A program made the position numbers and the translations under genes. Source: Thermosipho atlanticus DSM 15807 (GTDB lineage Bacteria > Thermotogota > Thermotogae > Thermotogales > Fervidobacteriaceae). Taken from it: 64,000 nucleotides of DNA. This document shows, piece by piece, positions 29,779-37,238 of the stretch. The stretch is taken from positions 372,001 to 436,000 of the forward strand of contig NZ_FQXN01000001.1 of NCBI RefSeq assembly GCF_900129985.1, given 5' to 3'. Positions within the stretch are counted from its first letter, which is position 1. Every line of letters begins with the position of its first letter. The notes below the pieces were generated by a model. The model searched no databases. It was not told the origin of the DNA and saw only the letters and a program-made list of their open reading frames with translations.

Positions 29779-30978
29779 TTAAAATTTCTTCAGATATTCT
29801 ATTTGTTCTTGTGTGAGGTGATCGATCTTTATACCTAAGGTTTTGAGTTTCATATAAGCAACTTTTTCATCAAGCTCTTTTGGATAATCGTAAACTTTAT
29901 TATCAAGTTTTTGATAATTTTCTGATAGATACATCAAAGATAAAGACTGTAAAGCAAATGAAAGATCCATTATTTCTATTGGATGTCCATCTGCAGCAGC
30001 CAAGTTTACTAATCTTCCTTCACCAATTACGAATATAGTTTTTCCATTTATTTTATATCCAGTTACATTTGTTCGGGCTTCAAATTTTTCTTCTGCCATT
30101 TCTTCGATTTTTTCCATTGGTATTTCTACGTTAAAATGACCAGCGTTGGCTAGGATTATACCGTTTTTCATTTTTAAGATATGTTCTTCTTTTATTATAT
30201 CTCTATTTCCCGTTGATGTTACAATTATATCTGCAATTTCCACTGCATTATCCATATTTAATACTTCAAATCCGTCCATCAAAGCCTCTATTGCTTTTAT
30301 CGGATCAACTTCCGTAACAATAACATGGGCTCCTAATCCTTTTGCTCTCAATGCTATTCCTCTACCACACCAACCGTATCCTGCAACAACTACTTTTTTA
30401 CCAGCTATTAGTGAGTTTGTATTTCTCATGATAGAATCCCATGTTGATTGTCCTGTTCCGTATCTATTATCAAATAAGTGTTTCATTCGCGCATTATTTA
30501 CCGCTATTACCGGAACTTTTAATTTTCCTTCATTTTGTAGAATTTTTATTCTTCTTACTCCTGTTGTTGTTTCTTCAGATATTCCTTTAAGATTTTCCAA
30601 GACTTCTTTTCTTTCAGTATGGGCGATTACTGTCATATCAGCGCCATCATCTAATATTAAATCGGGCTTATGATCTAACACTTTGTGAACAGTTTTTAAA
30701 TATTCATTCTCATCATGTGTTCTTTTGGCATAAACTGTAATTCCCATTTCAGCTAATGCTTGTGCCACATCATCTTGAGTAGATAATGGATTACAACCTG
30801 TTGCAATTACTTCGGCTCCTAGTTTGTGTAAAGTTATAGCAAGATATGCTGTTTTTGCTTCCATGTGGATTGCCATTCCTATTTTCCAATTTTTAAGTGG
30901 TTGTCCCATTTTACTTATTTCGTTAAGAAGGGGCATATAGTTTGCTACCCATTCTATTTTCTTTTTACCTGTACTCAT
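29779..30978 (-). CDS. ahcY: S-adenosylhomocysteine hydrolase
   Basis: Splits S-adenosylhomocysteine into homocysteine and adenosine, pulling SAM-dependent methylations forward and feeding homocysteine to the genes upstream in the operon. 399 residues, the short form also found in other thermophiles. Seen motifs include MAIHMEAKTAYL, ILDDGADMTVIAH, SEETTTGVRRI, the NAD-binding VVAGYGWCGRGIAL and GRLVNLAAADGHPIEIMD. The ribosome site is gggaggaaa. It lies 22 bp after the operon methyltransferase gene. Confidence 0.95.
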   Translation of the reverse strand: MSTGKKKIEWVANYMPLLNEISKMGQPLKNWKIGMAIHMEAKTAYLAITLHKLGAEVIATGCNPLSTQDDVAQALAEMGITVYAKRTHDENEYLKTVHKVLDHKPDLILDDGADMTVIAHTERKEVLENLKGISEETTTGVRRIKILQNEGKLKVPVIAVNNARMKHLFDNRYGTGQSTWDSIMRNTNSLIAGKKVVVAGYGWCGRGIALRAKGLGAHVIVTEVDPIKAIEALMDGFEVLNMDNAVEIADIIVTSTGNRDIIKEEHILKMKNGIILANAGHFNVEIPMEKIEEMAEEKFEARTNVTGYKINGKTIFVIGEGRLVNLAAADGHPIEIMDLSFALQSLSLMYLSENYQKLDNKVYDYPKELDEKVAYMKLKTLGIKIDHLTQEQIEYLKKF

Positions 30979-31000
30979 ACTTTTTCCTCCCTTTTAAATT

Positions 31001-31732
31001 TTATTTGAAAATTGCTTTGTAAAGATTTATTATCTTTCCATCAACTTTACAATAGGCTTTCATTGGTTCAACCTTCACGTCTTCGAACAATTTTATCCCC
31101 ATGTTTTTAATTTCTTCACATGAAAATCCAAGGTGTGTATCTTTAAGTGTTTCAGCAAGTTCTTTGTAACTATGTTTTAAAACATCAACTATAATAATTT
31201 TACCTCTTTTTTTCAGGACTTTTTTCATGCTGGTTAGAACTTCTTCGGGTTCTAAGAAATGATGAAAAGCTAAAGTGGTAAAAATAGCATCAAATTCTTC
31301 AGGTATTTTTGTTTTGTAATACTCATTAAAAATTTTGATAGAATCTTTAATTTTTTCAGCTACTCCCCAGACAATTGAAATACCATTTTGTTGAAGGTTT
31401 TTTAGCATACCTGGTGTTATATCTAAAGCAAAAAGATGAATTTTTATTTTGTTTTTTTCCAATTTCTTTTTAACTTTTTCTGTAAAAAATCCTGAACCAG
31501 CTGCGACATCCAAAACCGTTAGTTCATTTTTGTTAAGTGCTGATAATTCATTAGTAATTTCATCAATAATTGCTTCAATACATTCTTCATCAAGATAACC
31601 TCTTACAATGTTGTCTCTTATCTCTGCTTCACTTTCAAAATAGTTAATTTGTTCTATAAATTCGTTTATGAAAGTTTCGTCAAAAGAGAGTTTTTTTAAA
31701 AATTTTTTAATTTCGTTTGTTGTAACGGTCAT
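31001..31732 (-). CDS. SAM-dependent methyltransferase in the transsulfuration operon
   Basis: 243 residues. An N-terminal helical part (about 1-70) precedes a class I methyltransferase fold with VLDVAAGSGFF (73-83), LFALDITPGML, the FDAIFTTLAFHHFLEPEEVL region and KRGKIIIVDVLKHS. It overlaps the gamma-lyase gene by four bases (ATGA), so translation is coupled. Placed between cysteine-making enzymes and ahcY, it probably generates the S-adenosylhomocysteine that enters the pathway, but its acceptor is unknown. Resembles UbiE-like enzymes only in the general fold. Confidence 0.8.
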   Translation of the reverse strand: MTVTTNEIKKFLKKLSFDETFINEFIEQINYFESEAEIRDNIVRGYLDEECIEAIIDEITNELSALNKNELTVLDVAAGSGFFTEKVKKKLEKNKIKIHLFALDITPGMLKNLQQNGISIVWGVAEKIKDSIKIFNEYYKTKIPEEFDAIFTTLAFHHFLEPEEVLTSMKKVLKKRGKIIIVDVLKHSYKELAETLKDTHLGFSCEEIKNMGIKLFEDVKVEPMKAYCKVDGKIINLYKAIFK

Positions 31733-32886
31733 GCTTTCACCGCCGTAAAACCTCGTTCTAAATCATCAATTAAGTCTTCCACATCTTCTATACCAACAGA
31801 TACTCTTATTAATGAATCACTAATTCCAACTTTTATTCGTTCTTCCCTTGGGACTGATGAATGAGTCATTAAAGCAGGTAATTCAATCAATGATTCAACA
31901 CCACCTAAACTTTCAGCTAAAAAGAAAAGCTTGAGGTTTTCAACAAACTTTATTGCCATATTTATATCGCCTTTGAGTTCAAAAGAAAGAATACCACTAA
32001 ATCCTTTCATTTGTTTTTTTGCAAGTTCATATTGTGGATGTGAGGGTAGTCCTGGATAATGTACTCTTTTTACTAAAGGGTGATTTTCTAAATATTTGGC
32101 AATTGTTTGTGCGTTTTTTTCATGTTTTTCCATTCTTACTGAAAGTGTTTTAATCCCTCTCATTGCAAGCCAGGAACTAAATGGATCCAATATTGCTCCA
32201 ACTGCGTTCTGATGGAATTTTAATTTTTCGAATATTGCCTCGTTATTAAGCATTATGGCTCCTCCAACAACGTCGGAATGTCCGCTTATATATTTTGTAA
32301 TGCTATGTAAGACAATATCGGCACCTAAATCGAGTGGATTTTGAAAATATGGGCTTGCAAAAGTATTATCAACGACCACAATTATTCCTTTACTTTTTGC
32401 TATTCTTGAGATTTCTTTTATATCAGCAAGTTTTAAAAGAGGATTGGTAGGACTTTCAATCCATATTATTTTTGTATTTGGTTTTATTTCTTTTTCAATG
32501 TTTTCTAAAATTCTGAAATCTACGTAACTAAATTCTATGCCAAAACGTTTCATAACTTGTTTAAAGAGTCTTTTTGTTCCACCATATAAATCATCAAAAG
32601 CAATGACATGATCACCCTCTTTAAGTAAAGATAGTAAGATGGTAGTTTCCGCAGCTAATCCGGATGAAAACGCTAAAGCGTATTTAGCATTTTCAAGTGC
32701 TGCAAGCTTTTTTTCTAAGTTATCTCTTGTAGGGTTTCCGCTTCTTGAGTAAACGTATTCTTCATCAATTTGCTTTATACTAGTTTTTGCAAAAGTTGTA
32801 GCAAAATGAACTGGGGAAACAGCGTCACCATATTGAAGTTTTTTGGGATCTTCGCCTATATGAATTGCTTTAGTTGAAAAATTCAT
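31729..32886 (-). CDS. Cystathionine gamma-lyase/synthase-family PLP enzyme
   Basis: 385 residues of the Cys/Met metabolism PLP family. The PLP lysine is K198 in HSITKYISGHSD. Other motifs are YSRSGNPTRDNLEKKLAALE, FSSGLAAETTILL, the stacking tyrosine in FDDLYGGTKRLF, and VVDNTFASPY. Gamma-lyase and gamma-synthase cannot be told apart safely by eye; next to a cystathionine beta-synthase and ahcY, the lyase role (cystathionine to cysteine, 2-oxobutyrate and ammonia) is the natural reading. It overlaps the upstream and downstream genes by four bases each. Confidence 0.88.
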   Translation of the reverse strand: MNFSTKAIHIGEDPKKLQYGDAVSPVHFATTFAKTSIKQIDEEYVYSRSGNPTRDNLEKKLAALENAKYALAFSSGLAAETTILLSLLKEGDHVIAFDDLYGGTKRLFKQVMKRFGIEFSYVDFRILENIEKEIKPNTKIIWIESPTNPLLKLADIKEISRIAKSKGIIVVVDNTFASPYFQNPLDLGADIVLHSITKYISGHSDVVGGAIMLNNEAIFEKLKFHQNAVGAILDPFSSWLAMRGIKTLSVRMEKHEKNAQTIAKYLENHPLVKRVHYPGLPSHPQYELAKKQMKGFSGILSFELKGDINMAIKFVENLKLFFLAESLGGVESLIELPALMTHSSVPREERIKVGISDSLIRVSVGIEDVEDLIDDLERGFTAVKA

Positions 32887-34034
32887 TTTAACACCTCCAA
32901 AATTTTTTTGTCATCAATTTCTAAATTATGTTTTAGAAGCCATTCATCGTCATATACTTTTGTGAGATAATTTCTTCCAGTATCTGGAAAAATTAGGACA
33001 ACTTTTTTATTCCTAATATTTTTTTCTTTAAGGTATTTTAATGTTCCAAATAAAACTGAACCTGATGAACCTCCGGCTAAAATTCCCTCTTTTTTTGCTA
33101 AAAAGCGTGTCATTGAAAATGATTCTTGATCATTAACAACAACAATATCATCTATTAAATCCAAATTTACTGTAGCTGGAATTATATCTTCTCCTATTCC
33201 TTCTACTAAATAGGTTCGTGCATGTTTTACCGCCTCTTTCACTGACATTCCATGTTTTACGAGGTTGTATATTGAACCAATTGGATCAATCCCAATTATT
33301 TTGGTGTTACTTACTTTTTTAAGGTACATTGCTATTCCAGTAATTGTTCCACCTGTACCTATACCAGCGAATACATAATCAATTTCACCATTAAACTGTT
33401 CCCAAAGCTCTTGTGCGGTTGTTTCATAGTGTGTGATAGGATTGTATTTGTTGTTGTATTGATTGGGAATATATGCATAAATAGAATCTTCAATTTTTTC
33501 ATTCAAAATATTTTGAAGTTCATCTAATTTTTCTTCGTTTACAAGCGATTGAACAAATGAAACAATTTCTGAAAGTTCTTCATCATTTAAGAATCTTTGT
33601 TTTTTTGTGATCAAAATTTTAACAACTTCAGCAACTTTATAGTATGAATTTGGGGCATCAGGGGCTACCTCTGTTGGTGCTCTAATAATGAAGGCTCCAA
33701 GTGCTTTTAACAAAATTTCCTTTTCTAAACTTACTTTTGTCGGCATTGTAAAAACCATTTTGTATCCTTTGTTTATAGCTGTTAAGGCCAATCCAACGCC
33801 AGTATTTCCTGATGTTGGCTCAATAATAACTGTTCCTTCAGTAATTTTCCCTTCATTTTTTGCCTTTTCGAGAATAAATTTTCCAATTCTATCTTTTATA
33901 CTTCCACCTGGGTTCAAAAATTCTGCTTTTATATAAATTTCATTATTAACATTGAAGTAATTTTCTATTTTATTTAATCTGATTATTGGTGTTTTTCCAA
34001 TAATGTTAGTTATGCTGTCATAAACGTTTTCCAT
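32883..34034 (-). CDS. Cystathionine beta-synthase (cysteine synthase family) with an insertion
   Basis: 383 residues from ATG 34034, which has ggaggtgt upstream; the longer in-frame reading up to 34106 has no ribosome site. PLP lysine K47 lies in NPGGSIKDRI, and EPTSGNTGVGLAL and AGGSSGSVLFG are the phosphate-binding loops. The segment PDAPNSYYKVAE followed later by YIPNQYNNKYNPITHYETTAQELW is typical of cystathionine beta-synthase rather than CysK. These two parts are separated by about 45 extra residues (roughly 139-186, helical, charged) not found in ordinary members. No CBS or heme domains are present. It condenses homocysteine with serine. It is the first gene of a four-gene reverse transsulfuration operon with a long regulated leader. 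Confidence 0.85.
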   Translation of the reverse strand: MENVYDSITNIIGKTPIIRLNKIENYFNVNNEIYIKAEFLNPGGSIKDRIGKFILEKAKNEGKITEGTVIIEPTSGNTGVGLALTAINKGYKMVFTMPTKVSLEKEILLKALGAFIIRAPTEVAPDAPNSYYKVAEVVKILITKKQRFLNDEELSEIVSFVQSLVNEEKLDELQNILNEKIEDSIYAYIPNQYNNKYNPITHYETTAQELWEQFNGEIDYVFAGIGTGGTITGIAMYLKKVSNTKIIGIDPIGSIYNLVKHGMSVKEAVKHARTYLVEGIGEDIIPATVNLDLIDDIVVVNDQESFSMTRFLAKKEGILAGGSSGSVLFGTLKYLKEKNIRNKKVVLIFPDTGRNYLTKVYDDEWLLKHNLEIDDKKILEVLK

Positions 34035-34088
34035 GTTCTTACACCTCCATGTATAAAGTATTAGTGTTTTGCATTGATAGGAAAAATT

Positions 34089-34106
34089 CAACAACAACAA
34101 CAACAA
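34089..34106. repeat. (CAA)6 trinucleotide repeat in the cysteine operon leader
   Basis: Six perfect CAA units on the plus strand, which read as (TTG)6 in the operon mRNA, about 55 bases before the start of the beta-synthase gene. In one frame this gives the five-Cys tract. Confidence 0.9.
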
Positions 34107-34242
34107 TAGAAGGGTTTAAACGTTAAATGGCATTTGGTGTTAAAATGTTTGAAAGGGTGTAAAATGGGGATCACAAAAGGGAAAAATCCTTTTCCGGAAG
34201 GAATTTGTGAAAGGATTTGAAGTTTTTTAATTTTTAAGTTAC

Positions 34243-34281
34243 TTAAAGTTTTTTTATAGCTATTGAAAAAACGCACCCCAT
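34243..34281 (-). CDS. 12-codon leader ORF of the cysteine operon
   Basis: ATG 34281 stands nine bases after a near-perfect Shine-Dalgarno (aggaggtgg, 34290-34298 region), the best ribosome site in the neighbourhood, about 30 bases after the predicted transcription start. It reads MGCVFSIAIKKL and stops at 34243. It has one Cys at position 3. A run of seven A's near its end matches the A-AAA-AAA slippery form and lies five bases before the stop; a -1 slip there would enter the five-Cys frame. Leader peptide function is inferred from position and ribosome site. Confidence 0.5.
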   Translation of the reverse strand: MGCVFSIAIKKL

Positions 34282-34315
34282 AGAAATCCACCTCCTGATT
34301 AGTCTTACCTAATTA

Positions 34316-34344
34316 AAGATATCATAACTTAGCTAAGTTGTCAA
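34316..34344 (-). promoter_or_regulatory. Promoter of the cysteine operon with operator-like palindrome
   Basis: On the minus strand TTGACA (34344-34339) and TATCTT (34321-34316) are 17 bases apart, with TGA before the -10 (extended -10). The spacer contains the perfect 14-bp palindrome AACTTAGCTAAGTT (34326-34339), overlapping one base of the -35. Its position is ideal for a repressor that blocks RNA polymerase. Confidence 0.75.
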
Positions 34345-34552
34345 GTATAATTATTTTATTTTGTCCTTTTTATGAGAAAATTAAAGTTAAAGATGATTTG
34401 AAATAGTTTGAATTTTCAAGATTTATTAGTACAATTAGCTGATGAAAATGACTTTATTTTATAAATTAAGATTTAATTGTGTAAAAAAAGTCATATTTGT
34501 ATATAAGAATTCGTTTATAATATTTTTGAAAAGTAGAAAGGAAGGATTTTGT

Positions 34553-35393
34553 ATGTCACAAGAATTTATTGAATGTATTAAAAATTCAATAAATTATATA
34601 GAACAAAATCTTTTTGAAAATATACATCTTGAAGATGTTGCAAAAAGTGCTCATATGTCTGTTTCGTTGTATTCGAAAATATTCAAAAATTTATTTAATA
34701 TTACCGTCAAAGAATACATTATCAAAAGGCGTATGTCGTTTGCTGCAAAAGATTTAATATTTACAAAAGATAGTATTTTAAAAATAGCTTTAAAATATGG
34801 TTACTCAGGGTATGAGCAGTTTTCTCGAGCTTTTAAAAAGTTATATAATGTTTCACCATCTGAATTTAGAAAAAACGGTATATATGTTAATGTTTTTCCA
34901 AGAATAACCTTAAAAATTAATACTAGTTGTGGAGGTGAAGTTATGAAAGAAATGGAAAATGAACATGTATCAAGGTTGTTGAAAGATGTTAAAGGGGGCT
35001 GGATACTTGATATTGATATTGATCATTTTGCAGATATTAATAATGTTTTTGGTAGAAAAATTGGTGATCTTGTATTGATAGAAATTTCAAAAAGAATAAA
35101 AAAAGTACTTAAAGAAGGTTCGATTGAAACAGACGTAATTAGAATTGCTGCTGACGAGTTTATAGTGGTTATGAAAGGAAAAAATGCAGATTTTGTAAAA
35201 AAAAATATCTCAAGATATATTAAAACAAGTAGAAAAACCATTTGAATTTGAGGGAGTAAATTTAAAAGTAACAGTATCAATCGGAATTGCAGAGTTTACA
35301 ACAGAGGTTGGGGAGGAAAAAATAATCAAAAATGTTAGAAATGCCATGCTATTAGCAAAAAAAGATGGTAGGAATAAGTTTAAAATTAACTAA
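34553..35393 (+). pseudogene. AraC-type HTH fused to a degenerate GGDEF domain, frameshifted at A9
   Basis: ATG 34553 (aaaggaagg upstream) begins an AraC-family DNA-binding domain (about 1-110) with the two HTH motifs LEDVAKSAHMSVSLYSKIFK and ILKIALKYGYSGYEQFSRAFKKLYNVSPSEFRK. A diverged GGDEF domain follows (LDIDIDHFADINNVFGRKIGDLVL), where GGDEF reads AADEF. The frame stops at 35245, but the domain continues in the +1 frame (VEKPFEFEGVNLKVTVSIGIAEF to KFKIN, stop 35391-35393). Reading eight instead of nine A's at 35197-35205 restores one 279-residue protein. It may be a real mutation, a sequencing error or a slippage-rescued gene. The degenerate motif suggests no cyclase activity. It is divergent from the cysteine operon and could be its regulator. 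Confidence 0.75.
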
Positions 35394-35416
35394 AAATCCC
35401 CCGGAAGGGGGATTTT
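35393..35416. terminator. Bidirectional terminator between the AraC-GGDEF gene and the ABC exporter
   Basis: A 10-bp perfect stem (aaaatccccc with gggggatttt) closed by a ggaa tetraloop. A and T runs on both sides let it serve both converging genes. It overlaps the restored stop of the plus-strand gene. Confidence 0.9.
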
Positions 35417-35417
35417 G

Positions 35418-37211
35418 TTATGACCCAATTTCTCCCAAAAGTTGTTTGCCTTTTTCTTCAACAAATTGTTTCATATATAAGCTATAATAATGTTTTCTTT
35501 TTCTCATAAGTTGATTATGACTTCCATCTTCAATTATTTTTCCATTTTGTATAACCAAAATTCTGTCTGCCTTTCTTATTGTTGAAAGTCTGTGGGCGAT
35601 TACAAAACTTGTTCTTCCATTTAGTACTTTCATTATTGCATCTTGAATTAAATGTTCAGTATATGCATCGACAGAGGAAGTTGCTTCGTCGAGTATAAAT
35701 ATTTTGGGATCGGCTATCACGGCTCTTGCGAGTGATATCAGTTGTCTCTGGCCAGTTGAGAGTTTAGAACCACCTTCACCGACGTCGGTGTCGTATTCGT
35801 TTTCAAGATTTATTATAAAATCATGAGCATTAACAAGTTTTGCTGCCACTATAATTTCATGCATTGTTGCATACAATTTCCCGTATCTGATGTTTTCAGA
35901 TATTGTGCCACTGAATAAATGTGGAGTTTGCAGCACATATCCAAGACTCGAACGAAGTTTTTTTAGCGGTATTTTTCTATAATCCATTCCGTCGATGTAA
36001 ATAACTCCATTCGTTGGTTCGTAAAATCTACTTACTAGATTAACTATAGTAGATTTGCCCGAGCCTGTTTCACCAACTAAAGCAATTATTTCACCTTTTT
36101 TTACTTTAAGGTTAAAATTTTGCAAAACGTAATCTCCGTTTTTATACTTAAATGATACATTTTTAAATACAATTTCTCCTTTAATGCTAAAATCGGGGTT
36201 TACAGATTTATTTTCTGTTATGTCGGATTTGGTATTAAGAAGATCAAGTACTCTTTCTGCAGCAGCCTGTGCAGAAACCAAATCTGCAATAATCCTTGCT
36301 ATTTCCCTAATTGGTTCAAAAAACTGTATTGAATAGTTAATAAAAGCTACCAAAGTTCCAAAGGATATGAAGCCTGTATATACCCAGTTCCCTCCAAAAT
36401 ATATGATAAAGGCAGTAGTTATGCTTCCAATACTCATAACAATCGGAGTATAAATAGAAGACAAAACGGTAGCTTTTATCGAAACTTTTTTCATACTTTC
36501 AGTTTGTTCTTTTAAGTCGTTTAAATGTTGGTCTTCTGTGGCTAAAATTTTAGTTGTTTTAGCTCCAATAATTCCTTCATTGAACATACTTGTGATTTCT
36601 GAGTTAAGTTTTCTCACCTTTCGATATTGTTTAAGGATTTTGTTTTGAAAATATAAGCTTATTAAGAATAAAAATGGAATTGAAAGAATAATAAAAAACC
36701 CTAGCTTCCAATTAAGAACTAAAAGATAAAAAAAGATAAAAAGCATTGATGAAAAACCCCAAACAAAATCGGTTAAGCCCCAGGCAAGGATGCTAGTAAC
36801 TTTTCTAATATCTGACATCAATCTTGCCATCAAAAAACCTGTTTGTGTTGTATCATAAAATGACAAAGATAGCTCTTGTAATTTTTCAAATCCAGCTTTT
36901 CTTATGTCATGTGCAAGATGGGTTTCTATTTTTCCTGCGAAGTAGATTAATAAGAAAACATTTAGAGTTTGTACTACAATTATTGAAGAGAATATAATTA
37001 TAAATTTGTAAAAACACTGCATGTATTTTGGTATGACATAGCGATCGATGGCATATTTTGTTAAGAATGGAAAAGTAGCGTCAATAGCACCGACTATAAG
37101 CATAACAATTATTAACCCTAACATGTAATATTTATATGGATTTATAAACGAGATAAACTTCTTCCAAAGCTTAAAATTTATTTTCGATTTAAATTCCTTT
37201 TCTTGTATCAT
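35418..37211 (-). CDS. ABC exporter half-transporter, TM288-like (catalytic subunit)
   Basis: 597 residues: six membrane helices (about 25-320) and a C-terminal ATPase domain. Walker A is VGETGSGKST, the signature is LSTGQRQ and Walker B is IFILDEATSSVD, with the catalytic glutamate kept and the H-loop in VIAHRLSTI. The partner gene 27 bp upstream lacks this glutamate. Together they match the heterodimeric multidrug exporters of the TM287/288 and BmrCD type, where one of the two ATP sites is degenerate. Here the non-consensus signature (LSTGQ for LSGGQ) would sit at the degenerate site, as expected. Probable role: drug or peptide efflux across the inner membrane. Confidence 0.9.
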   Translation of the reverse strand: MIQEKEFKSKINFKLWKKFISFINPYKYYMLGLIIVMLIVGAIDATFPFLTKYAIDRYVIPKYMQCFYKFIIIFSSIIVVQTLNVFLLIYFAGKIETHLAHDIRKAGFEKLQELSLSFYDTTQTGFLMARLMSDIRKVTSILAWGLTDFVWGFSSMLFIFFYLLVLNWKLGFFIILSIPFLFLISLYFQNKILKQYRKVRKLNSEITSMFNEGIIGAKTTKILATEDQHLNDLKEQTESMKKVSIKATVLSSIYTPIVMSIGSITTAFIIYFGGNWVYTGFISFGTLVAFINYSIQFFEPIREIARIIADLVSAQAAAERVLDLLNTKSDITENKSVNPDFSIKGEIVFKNVSFKYKNGDYVLQNFNLKVKKGEIIALVGETGSGKSTIVNLVSRFYEPTNGVIYIDGMDYRKIPLKKLRSSLGYVLQTPHLFSGTISENIRYGKLYATMHEIIVAAKLVNAHDFIINLENEYDTDVGEGGSKLSTGQRQLISLARAVIADPKIFILDEATSSVDAYTEHLIQDAIMKVLNGRTSFVIAHRLSTIRKADRILVIQNGKIIEDGSHNQLMRKRKHYYSLYMKQFVEEKGKQLLGEIGS

Positions 37212-37238
37212 ATTTTTTCACCCCGCAAAGTTAAAACC

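Larger units (their letters stand above)
34088..34291 (-). other. Open frame in the cysteine operon leader ending in five Cys codons
   Basis: A 67-codon open frame in the 5' leader of the cysteine operon. Its last residues are FYCCCCC just before the stop, encoded by five TGT codons (34091-34105), and one further Cys lies 13 codons earlier in TKCHL. The GTG that opens the frame lies inside the leader Shine-Dalgarno, so independent initiation is unlikely. It could be entered from the well-initiated 12-codon ORF by a -1 shift at a run of seven A's just before that ORF's stop. Whether it is translated at all is not known. Confidence 0.35.

Noticed and set aside
34035-34315. T-box or SAM riboswitch in the cysteine operon leader
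   Set aside because: I looked for the T-box AGGGTGGNACCGCG element and the SAM-I gagggA-type core and found neither.
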